From the NCBI RefSeq assembly GCF_024808815.1, contig NZ_JANUCS010000005.1, positions 1 to 64,000 of the forward strand: a stretch of DNA of 64,000 bases. Reading direction: 5' to 3'. Below the pieces are notes generated by a model. That model made no database searches. It was not told the DNA's origin and was given only the letters and a program-made list of their open reading frames with translations. A program made the position numbers and the translations under genes. The stretch comes from Methanosalsum natronophilum (lineage in GTDB: Archaea > Halobacteriota > Methanosarcinia > Methanosarcinales > Methanosarcinaceae). How positions within the stretch are numbered: position 1 is the first letter of the stretch; each line of letters opens with the position of its first letter. Shown here piece by piece: positions 26,373 to 34,652 of the stretch.

Positions 26373-26732
26373 ATGACAGGTATAATTACATCAAGAGATA
26401 ATGCATTGTTTGAAGCTGGTATCAAGTTAGGTGCATTGTATCATCAGTTCACGGGTTCACCGATTAACCTTGATACTGTACAGAGTATGGAAGTAGCGAT
26501 ATCTAGAAGTATTTCAGTACAACCTTTCGTAGAAACCATTACAGTAAATATTGATCGCGATATGATCAGATCAAGGCTTAACCAGGAGTTCGGGTACTGT
26601 GAACTTGAAGGTAGAATGTTGGACGTGCAATTGAAAGTTGTTTTTGAGGACTGTACTGCAGTGGTTGCACTAGAATATGATCAAGTTCTAGAATATCCTT
26701 TAATGAAAATAAAACATGTCCGTCAAAAATGA
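26373..26732 (+). CDS. mptD: archaeal dihydroneopterin aldolase MptD
   Basis: Converts dihydroneopterin to 6-hydroxymethyldihydropterin and glycolaldehyde on the way to tetrahydromethanopterin/tetrahydrosarcinapterin. At 119 residues it matches the archaeal family that replaces FolB (once DUF372), with FEAGIKLGALYHQFTGSPI near the start and CTAVVALEYDQVLEYPLMKIKHV at the end. The site GAGGAG lies somewhat far upstream, and a weak AAGG abuts the ATG. Its product feeds the pterin used by MtrH. Confidence 0.88.
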   Translation: MTGIITSRDNALFEAGIKLGALYHQFTGSPINLDTVQSMEVAISRSISVQPFVETITVNIDRDMIRSRLNQEFGYCELEGRMLDVQLKVVFEDCTAVVALEYDQVLEYPLMKIKHVRQK

Positions 26733-26755
26733 CATGAAAGAACCTTTTACTTTTT

Positions 26756-27850
26756 TTAGTTACCTAAGAATGATCTGAATGTGGTAACAAGTTTCTTATT
26801 TTGTTCATTTGTACCTACAGTGACTCTGATCAGAGAATCACCTGCGTCCCTGAACGAAGTACAGTCCCTCACAATAATACCGTGATTCAATAAATGTTCT
26901 GAGACCTCTGAGGCTGTATATGGATACACGTCAACTAACACGAAATTGGCCTGGGAGTCATAGACCTTGAACGGTAATTCGTGTTGTAAGAACTTTCTGC
27001 CAGTTTGAACCATTTCCTGGCTGCGGTTCAAATGAGACTTGTCATTTAGTGCAGCTATACCCCCAGCAATAGCAACAGAGCTTACATTAAACGGTGTTGA
27101 TACTTTCATATATTCCGACTTGAGCCATGGAGGCATTAAACCATATCCAATCCTAAGCCCAGCAAGACCAAAGGCTTTAGAGAACGTTCGCCCAATAACA
27201 AGATTGTCATAGTCTTTTAATAGATGTGAAACGTCACGGTCAGCAAATTCAATATAAGCTTCGTCTACAAAAACTAAACTTTCAGTTGATTCTAATATTA
27301 TCTTAATGTCATCTTCTGGTATGGTATTACCTGAAGGATTGTTTGGTGAGCATAAGAAGATGAATTTGGTTTTATCTGAGATAGATGATCGTATTTCATT
27401 AATATCAATATTGAAGTTAGAATCCCTTTTAACAAATATAGGTATTGCGCCATTTGCTCGTGATGCTATTTCATAATATGAAAATGTAGGTGTAGTGATA
27501 ATAACATTATCGCCGGGTTCAAGGACAAGTCGTAACAGACCATCAATTAATCCGTCCATCCCCGGGCCTGATGCAACAATGGAATCAGTATCAATACCAG
27601 TATAAGAAGAAAGTGCAGTTACGAGTTCAATAGCGTCAGCTGATGGGTAAATGTACATATCCCCCAATTGCGACATGACTGCCTCAACTGCTTTTTTGGA
27701 CGGTCCTAACGGGTTCTCGTTAGATCCAAGTTTGATTATAGTTGAAGGGTCCAGACCTCTATCAAGTGCAATCTCATCAATAGATCTTCCAGGAACATAG
27801 GATTTGATATCAGTTATACCTCGTTTAAGAATATTATCATGCTTGTTCAA
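26756..27850 (-). CDS. hisC: histidinol-phosphate aminotransferase
   Basis: PLP enzyme of histidine synthesis, 364 residues. Motifs: LGSNENPLGPS near residue 40, the cofactor region TPTFSYYE, SPNNPSGN, VDEAYIEFA, the PLP-lysine phrase RTFSKAFGLAGLRIGYG, and the substrate Arg in LIRVTVG. The ATG lies inside the end of argD (14-base overlap), so the two are translated together. It is convergent with mptD. Confidence 0.95.
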   Translation of the reverse strand: MNKHDNILKRGITDIKSYVPGRSIDEIALDRGLDPSTIIKLGSNENPLGPSKKAVEAVMSQLGDMYIYPSADAIELVTALSSYTGIDTDSIVASGPGMDGLIDGLLRLVLEPGDNVIITTPTFSYYEIASRANGAIPIFVKRDSNFNIDINEIRSSISDKTKFIFLCSPNNPSGNTIPEDDIKIILESTESLVFVDEAYIEFADRDVSHLLKDYDNLVIGRTFSKAFGLAGLRIGYGLMPPWLKSEYMKVSTPFNVSSVAIAGGIAALNDKSHLNRSQEMVQTGRKFLQHELPFKVYDSQANFVLVDVYPYTASEVSEHLLNHGIIVRDCTSFRDAGDSLIRVTVGTNEQNKKLVTTFRSFLGN

Positions 27851-29024
27851 GTATATTCACCACAGTATCGATCTGGTCTTTAGTTATAACTAACGGGGGT
27901 ACTAATCTTAACACAGATTCAGATGTGTTGTTGAGTAGCAGTCCATGTTCTCTTGCATAACCCACAATATCAGCACAGTTTGAGCTGAGTTCAAGTGCGA
28001 TCATTAGACCACTACCACGTACATCAACTATATCAGAACGGTTCATACCCTCCAATTTTTGTTTGAAGTAAGTGCCGAGTTCACTGGTTCGTTCAATCAT
28101 ATTCTCTTCTTCAATAGCTTCGATCGTGGCAAGGGATGCCGCACAAGCTAAAGGCGAACCGCCGAAGGTAGATGCATGTTCACTTTTACTAAATGAAATA
28201 CCGTCCCTAGCAACAATTGCACCCATTGGGAACCCGCCACCTATGGCTTTTGCCATGGTCATGATATCTGGTATTACTGAACTATGGTCTTTACAGAACC
28301 ATTTACCGGTTCTTCCAAACCCAGTTTGCACTTCATCGAAGATCAAAAGGGTATTAGTTTCATCACATATTTTTCTAACATTGCTCAAATAGTCTGGGGA
28401 TGGTATTATTACACCAGCTTCGCCCTGTATGGGTTCGAGTATGACTGCAGCCGTGTTTTCATTGATGTTTTCTGATATAGAATCAATGTCATCATAAGGT
28501 ACAAAAGTTGTAGCTTCAACCAAGGGTTCAAAAGGTTTCCTGAACATGTTCTTATGAGTTAGGCTCAGAGATCCAAACGTTCTACCATGAAATGCACCAC
28601 TGGCAGCAATGAAATTATGTTTACCTGTACTCACCCGTGCAAGTTTCATAGCTGCTTCCACGGCTTCAGCACCAGAATTACAGAAAAAGGCTTTCGACAT
28701 ACCCGTGAGTGATACCAGTTTTTCTGCAAGTTTTAATTGTGGGATGTTGTAATAGAGGTTGGATACATGGATAAGTGATTCTACCTGGGATTTAATCGCT
28801 GAAACGACCTTAGGGTGACAGTGTCCCACATTATTCACAGCTATACCTGCAACACAGTCAATATATTCCATACCCTCAATATCATAAACTTTAGCACCTT
28901 CACCTTTTACAAGAGCAATTGGTTGTCTTGTATATGTAGGCATAACATAACTGGAATCTATACTTGTAACAGTTTCAAAATTAAGGTTCTCATAATCATA
29001 ACTAAATGGTTCATTGAAATGCAA
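27837..29024 (-). CDS. argD: acetylornithine aminotransferase
   Basis: Class III PLP aminotransferase in arginine (and possibly lysine) synthesis. Visible are YIDCVAGIAVNNVGHCHP, FFCNSGAEAVEAAMKLAR, FDEVQTGFGRTG and the PLP-lysine phrase MTMAKAIGGGFPMGA. A TTG at 29024 is the likely start: GGGAAGGTG ends 6 bases before it. The open frame runs on to 29054 without a better site. It overlaps hisC downstream and lies 26 bases from the beta-helix gene upstream. Confidence 0.94.
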   Translation of the reverse strand: MHFNEPFSYDYENLNFETVTSIDSSYVMPTYTRQPIALVKGEGAKVYDIEGMEYIDCVAGIAVNNVGHCHPKVVSAIKSQVESLIHVSNLYYNIPQLKLAEKLVSLTGMSKAFFCNSGAEAVEAAMKLARVSTGKHNFIAASGAFHGRTFGSLSLTHKNMFRKPFEPLVEATTFVPYDDIDSISENINENTAAVILEPIQGEAGVIIPSPDYLSNVRKICDETNTLLIFDEVQTGFGRTGKWFCKDHSSVIPDIMTMAKAIGGGFPMGAIVARDGISFSKSEHASTFGGSPLACAASLATIEAIEEENMIERTSELGTYFKQKLEGMNRSDIVDVRGSGLMIALELSSNCADIVGYAREHGLLLNNTSESVLRLVPPLVITKDQIDTVVNILEQA

Positions 29025-29050
29025 AAAAACACCTTCCCATAAAAAAAGGA

Positions 29051-29953
29051 TCAAACTTCAAGATCCTTTAATTCGCTATCACTTAAAACATCTTCATTTT
29101 CACGTTCGAATATGGTACCTTTTTGGGATCGAAGTACACCATCAACGCGTGCATGTTCGTGTATCTTTATGTATCTCGCATTGATCTCACCCAATACATG
29201 TGTACCCTGGGCTACATAGACATCGCCACGTGATACGATATTACCATGGATGATGTTATTCTCACCAATAACAGCATCTCCAAGTGTCCTTATACTTCCA
29301 TAGAGTGTATTCTCTGTACCTACATCGATCGAAGTAGCACGGATATTCCCTACTAATCGACATTTATCGCCAATGATTGCACCGGAAGGAACACGGATCG
29401 CATCCATTGATATCTTAGAACCGTTCGGTACGATCATTGCATTAGTTTCATCGACTGTATCGATGTCTTCCTCGAAAAGTTCTTCTAAGGCTTTCTCGAC
29501 CTCTTCATCTTTACCCAATCTTAACATTTCACTAAGATACATGAAAAGATATGCTATCACTGGTATGGGGTTACGGATAACTATCCACCCTTTAGCCTCG
29601 AACCCGCCATTGATCTTTACATCATTTCCAATATCCAGGTCACCTTTGACCACGAGTTTACCGTCAATGGTAACAAATTCACCTATATATGCATCCGAAT
29701 GCGTCTTCACATTACCTCCAATGCGAGACCACATATCTATCCTGACATCTGAGGTAGTGATCAAATTACCTGAGACATTAACACGTTCACCAAGTATTGC
29801 GGTGTTAGCTATTAGACCATAACGTATATCCGAATGGTTCCCAATGATCACATCGCCATCTACCACAATGGTATGTTCTTCCATTGAAGTATTGTCAGGT
29901 ATAATAAAGGTCTTTAAGAGATCATCATGGTCAGTAATGTGCTCACACTCCAA
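29051..29953 (-). CDS. polymer-forming/beta-helix repeat protein (bactofilin-like)
   Basis: A 300-residue soluble protein of two blocks of short beta-strand repeats (about 30-125 and 175-280: VDGDVIIGNHSDIRYG; VDGKLVVKGDLDIGNDVKING; GSIRTLGDAVIGENNIIHGN). A helical linker (LFMYLSEMLRLGKDEEVEKALEELFEED) separates them. The pattern suggests a right- or left-handed beta helix, as in bactofilins and hexapeptide acyltransferases. No catalytic His typical of acyltransferases stands out. Function is unknown; a cytoskeletal or scaffold role is inference. It is upstream of argD-hisC on the same strand. Confidence 0.75.
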   Translation of the reverse strand: MECEHITDHDDLLKTFIIPDNTSMEEHTIVVDGDVIIGNHSDIRYGLIANTAILGERVNVSGNLITTSDVRIDMWSRIGGNVKTHSDAYIGEFVTIDGKLVVKGDLDIGNDVKINGGFEAKGWIVIRNPIPVIAYLFMYLSEMLRLGKDEEVEKALEELFEEDIDTVDETNAMIVPNGSKISMDAIRVPSGAIIGDKCRLVGNIRATSIDVGTENTLYGSIRTLGDAVIGENNIIHGNIVSRGDVYVAQGTHVLGEINARYIKIHEHARVDGVLRSQKGTIFERENEDVLSDSELKDLEV

Positions 29954-30026
29954 TTAGAGGTATATAATAAAACTATGCAATAAATCAAGTTATGGTACAA
30001 TTATGTATAAACATCATATATAATAT

Positions 30027-30455
30027 CTATTTTATTCCTAGCCTAACATCTACAGCAGGTCCTCTATCAATCCCAAGAATCTCATTAGGGTTCATCATGA
30101 GCTGACCAGTTGCAAGAAGATTATCTTCACTATCAACAACTAATACCTCTTCACCCACTCTCAACTGTGGATCAATATCAATCACATGTTTAGCAAATGC
30201 CGTTTTTCCAGTAGAAACGAAGGGCTTTGCCTCTGGATGGATCACTACTCTCATGTTAGGCCATGGGAGATGAGAGTGCAGACGTGTAGCGCCTTTTATA
30301 CTCAGAGTGAATATTCCGTCCTTAGCTCTCACAGTAGCAATACGGTCACCGTTATGCACTATTTGTCGTACTCTTTTTGTTTTGGAGTACTGGAACGAAA
30401 CATCGTCATCGAACAAGGCAGTACCGCTTCCTTTCCCGAATTGATAATCTGCCAT
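30027..30455 (-). CDS. PUA-domain protein of the archaeosine transglycosylase type
   Basis: A 142-residue stand-alone protein whose second half is a PUA RNA-binding domain (PEAKPFVSTGKTAFAKHVIDIDPQLRVGEEVLVVD...LLATGQLMM). The first half (DYQFGKGSGTALF...) matches the domain preceding PUA in archaeal tRNA-guanine transglycosylases. Some Methanosarcinales carry this part as a separate gene, so a role in archaeosine at tRNA position 15 is plausible. AAGGTCA is a good site for ATG 30455; the open frame continues to 30491 without one. Confidence 0.82.
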   Translation of the reverse strand: MADYQFGKGSGTALFDDDVSFQYSKTKRVRQIVHNGDRIATVRAKDGIFTLSIKGATRLHSHLPWPNMRVVIHPEAKPFVSTGKTAFAKHVIDIDPQLRVGEEVLVVDSEDNLLATGQLMMNPNEILGIDRGPAVDVRLGIK

Positions 30456-30585
30456 GATTCTGACCTTTTTTAGATTTTTATCTGTTTGCATAACTAGGTA
30501 GTAGATTAAACATTCTGATTAAAACTTTATCGGTTAGACCTAAGCTTTAGATTATTCCAATTTTTGCTTAAATTAGCCAAACACC

Positions 30586-30593
30586 TTAAATAC
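30586..30593 (+). promoter_or_regulatory. TATA box of the RNA candidate at 30618
   Basis: TTAAATAC, preceded by purine/C-rich CAAACACC as a possible BRE, is centred about 27 bases before 30616-30618. Predicted transcription starts where the long stem of the candidate RNA begins. Confidence 0.5.
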
Positions 30594-30617
30594 CATGATA
30601 ATCTATAATAGTTTATA

Positions 30618-30718
30618 GAGGAAACGGGTACGAGTGTTTGTTGAAATGAATACTTTTTTCAAAGTGACTGTAATCATCTAACAAACCGTTCATCCCCTCA
30701 GATCTACACCGTTTCCTC
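30618..30718 (+). ncRNA. candidate structured RNA closed by a 10-bp stem
   Basis: GAGGAAACGG (30618-30627) pairs perfectly with CCGTTTCCTC (30709-30718). Inside, GTTTGTT (30636-30642) pairs with AACAAAC (30680-30686), and ATGA/TCAT can stack within it. An alternative inner hairpin uses TTGAAA/TTTCAA. A TATA-like box sits at the right distance upstream and T-rich sequence follows. There is no credible reading frame. It lies in the 310-base gap between the PUA-protein gene and rtcB. I do not recognise the class; the length of about 100 nt and terminal stem suggest a small stable RNA. Confidence 0.55.
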
Positions 30719-30765
30719 GTTTATTCTCATAAAATAATAGCTGAAGATAAAAAAGATAAGTTAAG

Positions 30766-32235
30766 TTAACCTTTAGCTACACCCATAGGAACCATGCGGA
30801 CCACTTTTTGTGCTATCCCAGAGTCATGGACTACATTTACTACATCACTGCTCTTTTTATATACTTCAGGTGCTTCCTCTGCAATAACAGCAGGATTCAT
30901 GGCTTCAACATGGATACCCATGGCTGCAAGGTTTCTTTTAACATCTTCACCTTTATATGCACCTTTAGCCTTTTTACGGCTCATTGCCCGACCTGATCCA
31001 TGGCATGCACTTCCAAAGGTTGTATCCATTCCTTGTTGTGTACCATGAAGAACAAATGAAGGTGTACCCATACTTCCTGGTAAGAGTACGGGTTGACCAA
31101 TGGCACGATATTGTTGGGGTACTTCACTATGACCTGGTGGGAATGCTCTAGTTGCACCTTTTCTATGAACGTACAGTTTTTTCTTAGTACCGTCAACTAT
31201 GTGTTCTTCTAGTTTGGCTATATTATGAGCAACGTCATATACTAGATCCATCTCTAAACTGTCAATATCGGTTTTAAATGTTTTAGCAAACACTTCACGA
31301 GTCCAATGCATTATTATCTGTCTGTTAGCCCACGCATAGTTTGCTGCACATGCCATTGCTTTAAAGTAATTCTGGGCTTCAGGTGATGTTGTGGGAGCGC
31401 ATGCTAACTGTTTATCCGGTAATTGAATGCCGTATTTGTTCACTGATTGGGATAATGTACGAAGATGGTCAGTGCATATTTGATGACCGGCACCACGTGA
31501 CCCGCAGTGGACCATGAACGTGACCTGGCCTTCCTCGAGACCGTAGGCTTGTGCTGCCTTTTCATCATAAACATTATCTATATACTGTATTTCAAGAAAA
31601 TGATTTCCACTACCTAGAGTACCCAGTTGAGGTTTACCTCTCTTCCGGGCTTTTGAGCTGACCTGGGAAGGATCGGCACCTTCGATCATACCATTACCTT
31701 CACAGTGTTCCACATCAGATTCAACACCGTATCCCTGTTCAACTGCCCAACGAGCACCTTGTAAGAATACGTTATCCAGTTCATTATCATTTACTCTTAT
31801 TCTACTCTTGGACCCGAGCCCTGATGGTATCTCCTGGAATATGTTCTTGATAAGTTCACTGATAACTGGCCTAACTTCATCAACATGAAGATTTGTACGT
31901 ATTAATCTAACACCACAGTTTATGTCAAACCCTACACCACCGGGACTAATGACACCTTCCTCACTATCAAATGCAGCTACGCCGCCGATAGGAAATCCAT
32001 ATCCCAGATGGGCATCCGGCATTGCTAATGAGTGTTTTTGAATGCCAGGTAAGGCTGAAACATTAGCTACCTGGTCAATAGTCTCTCTTTCCATTGACCT
32101 CAGCATATTCTCAGAAACAAATATTTTGCCTGGTACCCTCATGAACGGTTTATATTCCTTAGGTACCTCCCACGTATTATCGTCAATCTTTTTGACAATA
32201 TCGAAAATATCATTGTTGTTATTCTCCTGCTCCAT
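30766..32235 (-). CDS. rtcB: RNA-splicing ligase RtcB
   Basis: Joins tRNA exon halves (2',3'-cyclic phosphate to 5'-OH) using GTP and Mn. Motifs: MPDAHLGYGFPIGGVAAF, SPGGVGFDINCGVRL (metal Cys, about residue 107), GTLGSGNHFLEIQY, HCGSRGAGHQ, and the guanylylated His region ACHGSGRAMSRKKAK. At 489 residues it is full length. ATG 32235 (MEQENNN) follows GGGGTG; the open frame to 32244 lacks a site. Archease, its activating factor, is encoded next on the same strand 109 bases upstream. Confidence 0.96.
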   Translation of the reverse strand: MEQENNNNDIFDIVKKIDDNTWEVPKEYKPFMRVPGKIFVSENMLRSMERETIDQVANVSALPGIQKHSLAMPDAHLGYGFPIGGVAAFDSEEGVISPGGVGFDINCGVRLIRTNLHVDEVRPVISELIKNIFQEIPSGLGSKSRIRVNDNELDNVFLQGARWAVEQGYGVESDVEHCEGNGMIEGADPSQVSSKARKRGKPQLGTLGSGNHFLEIQYIDNVYDEKAAQAYGLEEGQVTFMVHCGSRGAGHQICTDHLRTLSQSVNKYGIQLPDKQLACAPTTSPEAQNYFKAMACAANYAWANRQIIMHWTREVFAKTFKTDIDSLEMDLVYDVAHNIAKLEEHIVDGTKKKLYVHRKGATRAFPPGHSEVPQQYRAIGQPVLLPGSMGTPSFVLHGTQQGMDTTFGSACHGSGRAMSRKKAKGAYKGEDVKRNLAAMGIHVEAMNPAVIAEEAPEVYKKSSDVVNVVHDSGIAQKVVRMVPMGVAKG

Positions 32236-32343
32236 TTTGAACACCCCTGTTATCCTTTGATGATAAGATTTTTCTCAATAATTGAGTTCTAGAAAATGAT
32301 ATGGTCTATTAGATAAGATAAGGCAAGACAATATAAGATAATA

Positions 32344-32793
32344 TCATGTATCTATAGTAACTTGAAGGACCCAGTATGAATTTTCTTTTGTTACTTGAAG
32401 GCCATTATAAGTAACTGCTTTTGCGTGCGTATTGAACTTGTGAGTCGATGGGTCGATGGGTTCACCTGCAACTTCACCTACGATCTTATATTTATTATCT
32501 TCCTGTTGTGATACTGACTCTACTTTAAAATTTCCAAACACAATCTCTTCTACTTCGAATAGGAACAATATCTCTGATAACCAATCTACAACTAGATCAT
32601 CTAAACTCGATGATTCTAACTCTACATGTTTTGTGATAAGGCCTTTTATTGGAGTGGTATCTATCATAACATTCATTGTAGCCATGGCAACATTCTCGAA
32701 TGCTTCTTCAAGAGTGGTACCATAAGCCTTGAATTTAGCGTCAGCTGTATGTTCTAAGAACTCGAACTTTGTTGGAATAGTATCAGATACCAT
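32344..32793 (-). CDS. archease, RtcB cofactor
   Basis: A 149-residue protein that accelerates RtcB guanylylation and multiple turnover. Typical phrases are KFEFLEHTADAKFKAYG, EEAFENVAMATMNVMID, the acidic LDDLVVDWLSEILFLFE, and the C-terminal AVTYNGLQV with a final metal-binding Asp (QVTIDT). The order archease-rtcB on one strand supports the assignment. Confidence 0.95.
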   Translation of the reverse strand: MVSDTIPTKFEFLEHTADAKFKAYGTTLEEAFENVAMATMNVMIDTTPIKGLITKHVELESSSLDDLVVDWLSEILFLFEVEEIVFGNFKVESVSQQEDNKYKIVGEVAGEPIDPSTHKFNTHAKAVTYNGLQVTKENSYWVLQVTIDT

Positions 32794-32839
32794 AATTTAG
32801 CACATACTTTTTTTGATACATTAAGCTTATCCATCAAAG

Positions 32840-33448
32840 TCAAAGGTTATTCCAAATATGATGGATGCGTTGAAGTGCAGTTATATGACTTCCTATAGCT
32901 ATCAACAGAATAGACCAGCCAGGTGCCGTAAGTCCCCAGACATTGTATGGATATAGGTAATACACAATCGATGCCGCCATTATAAGTACTAACCTGTCAG
33001 CACGGCCCATTATACCTCCATAGAACCTGCCAAGACCCAACGCCTGTGCCTGAGTACCTAAATAACTAGTTATAAGAACACCAATTATTGCTATAGTACC
33101 GAGTGCCCATGAAATAAAACCTCCTGCCACTATCCCCAATATTATAAACGCGTCAGCATACCTGTCAATGACATGGTCAAGAAAATCTCCTTTTGGTCCT
33201 TCTTTGTTCATATATCTTGCAATCGATCCGTCAAGTGCATCAAGGAACGAATTCAAAGCAACAAAAATACCACCAAGTAACATCAGACGCGGATCTGCTA
33301 GAGAGTAATAGAAAGTTATACCTGCAAGTACTGCAAAAATAAGTGATATTCCGGATATAAGGTTTGGTGATATCCCCCATTCTGCAACTGTCTTTGCAAA
33401 AGGTTCAATAAACTTTGTAAAAACTGGTCTAAGATCGTTGAAGGTCAT
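32840..33448 (-). CDS. archaetidylinositol phosphate synthase-type CDP-alcohol phosphotransferase
   Basis: Membrane enzyme joining a polar head group to CDP-archaeol. The motif DALDGSIARYMNKEGPKGDFLD...DRYAD near residues 68-98 keeps all four Asp and the Ala-Arg step. Six hydrophobic helices are visible. The wording DGSIAR...GDFLDH.IDRYAD is closest to archaetidylinositol-phosphate synthases; the head group is not proven. At 202 residues it is a normal length. The ATG 33448 has no strong ribosome site. Confidence 0.87.
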   Translation of the reverse strand: MTFNDLRPVFTKFIEPFAKTVAEWGISPNLISGISLIFAVLAGITFYYSLADPRLMLLGGIFVALNSFLDALDGSIARYMNKEGPKGDFLDHVIDRYADAFIILGIVAGGFISWALGTIAIIGVLITSYLGTQAQALGLGRFYGGIMGRADRLVLIMAASIVYYLYPYNVWGLTAPGWSILLIAIGSHITALQRIHHIWNNL

Positions 33449-33550
33449 GATATCATATACTCATGAAAGTTCCAATAGCTAACTTTAGTGTTCTAAGTGA
33501 TGTATAGTTTTAACTAATATTATTTATTATGACATGCTAATTACTTAACA

Positions 33551-34102
33551 TTATTTCTTTGCCAGGTCATACCAATATTTAATGCGGCATGAATGTTCTA
33601 TTTGAGTGGTGATTATGTACGCTTCCCTGAGATCAGCGCCCGTTGCAAACGTACCATGACCACGCACAATAGCTGCATTATGATCCATTAATGCATTAGA
33701 TGCATTTTTTGCAAGTTCAATAGAACCAATTTGACCTGAGATGAGTGGGATGGATTTTAGGAACAGTTTGCCTTCACTGTCAAGAGGTGAAATGTTGTTT
33801 TCTTCAACTAACAATGATTCTACAACTGAAAATGGGCAATGTGCATGAATTATTGCTTTACAGTTAGAATTTTGGTAAATTAATCTGTGTACAATGGTTT
33901 CGGATGATGCGATCTCATCGTTCTCGCAAATAGAGTTCAGTCCTACCTCAATAACATTATCTTCTTTAATTTCGTCAAGTGCACAGCCTTTTGCTGTAAT
34001 GAAAATACTTTCATTTGATCTTACACTTATATTACCAAAATGAGATTCTACTAAACCTTCATTAACCAACTTATTTCCAAACTTTGAGATTTGTTCCCAC
34101 AT
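33551..34102 (-). CDS. class II aldolase/adducin family protein (fuculose-phosphate aldolase-like)
   Basis: Zinc-dependent aldolase fold: GNISVR near residue 23, the metal ligands HAH in AIIHAHCPFS (about 79-88), and GHGTFATG late in the protein. In methanogens such proteins have been linked to L-fuculose-1-phosphate or related dihydroxyacetone-phosphate aldol reactions. The actual substrate is uncertain. At 183 residues it is slightly short but apparently complete. It is divergent from the tRNA-Thr gene. Confidence 0.85.
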   Translation of the reverse strand: MWEQISKFGNKLVNEGLVESHFGNISVRSNESIFITAKGCALDEIKEDNVIEVGLNSICENDEIASSETIVHRLIYQNSNCKAIIHAHCPFSVVESLLVEENNISPLDSEGKLFLKSIPLISGQIGSIELAKNASNALMDHNAAIVRGHGTFATGADLREAYIITTQIEHSCRIKYWYDLAKK

Positions 34103-34178
34103 AATAGACTAAATAATGTATTTTCATCCATAAAATTTATTTGCTATTATGATATCTAAGGTGTGGTTACTAAATTGT

Positions 34179-34252
34179 GCCTCGATGGCTCAGTCTGGCA
34201 GAGCGAGTGATTTGTAATCACTAGGTCGCGTGTTCAAATCACGCTCGAGGCT
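34179..34252 (+). tRNA. tRNA-Thr (anticodon TGT)
   Basis: Acceptor stem GCCTCGA pairs with TCGAGGC (34245-34251), with T as discriminator. The anticodon stem AGTGA/TCACT encloses TTTGTAA, giving TGT. The T-arm is GCGTG-TTCAAAT-CACGC. CCA is not encoded and there is no intron. TATA-like sequence lies in the AT-rich stretch just upstream. Confidence 0.96.
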
Positions 34253-34262
34253 TTTTTTTTTT
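34252..34262 (+). terminator. T-run terminator of tRNA-Thr
   Basis: Eleven consecutive T (34252-34262) begin at the discriminator base of the tRNA. A T-run is the standard archaeal termination signal. Confidence 0.7.
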
Positions 34263-34482
34263 AAAAAAAAAATAAGGTAAATGAAACTAGTTCTGATATT
34301 AAAAGAATTTATCAAATCCTGGTTCACTTTATACTGTTCTGATCAAAATTTTAAAAGTTAGTCTTGTAAAATACTTTATAGCAATTGTCTATAATTTATT
34401 TATAGCCACATATTGACCATAATTAAGAACAAAACCAATATATTTTATCTGAAACGATATCGTCACTAAAGAAGGGTACTTT

Positions 34483-34587
34483 ATGAGGAATTCGTTAGAA
34501 ACTTTTGCAGATTATATTTCCTATTCACTTGCTTTACTATTTATAATAGTAATTTTGTTTATTATATATAACAGAATATTTGGATAG
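34483..34587 (+). CDS. possible 34-residue single-span membrane peptide
   Basis: ATG 34483 opens a short frame: a polar start (MRNSLETFADYISY), a strongly hydrophobic stretch (SLALLFIIVILFIIY) and a short basic end (NRIFG). AAGG lies about 7 bases upstream. The composition is that of a genuine single-span peptide, and the gene precedes the anchored hydrolase by 65 bases. It may be a small membrane protein or a chance frame in AT-rich DNA, which favours Ile/Leu/Phe codons. Confidence 0.4.
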   Translation: MRNSLETFADYISYSLALLFIIVILFIIYNRIFG

Positions 34588-34652
34588 ACACTGAAATAAA
34601 GATCCAATTTACATATTAGAGAGTTTTTCAGGTAATGAACGAGTAGATTATT

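Noticed and set aside
32245-32343. Repeated GATAAG/AAGATA words between archease and rtcB
   Set aside because: Low-complexity AT/AG-rich sequence with irregular spacing; not a true tandem array.
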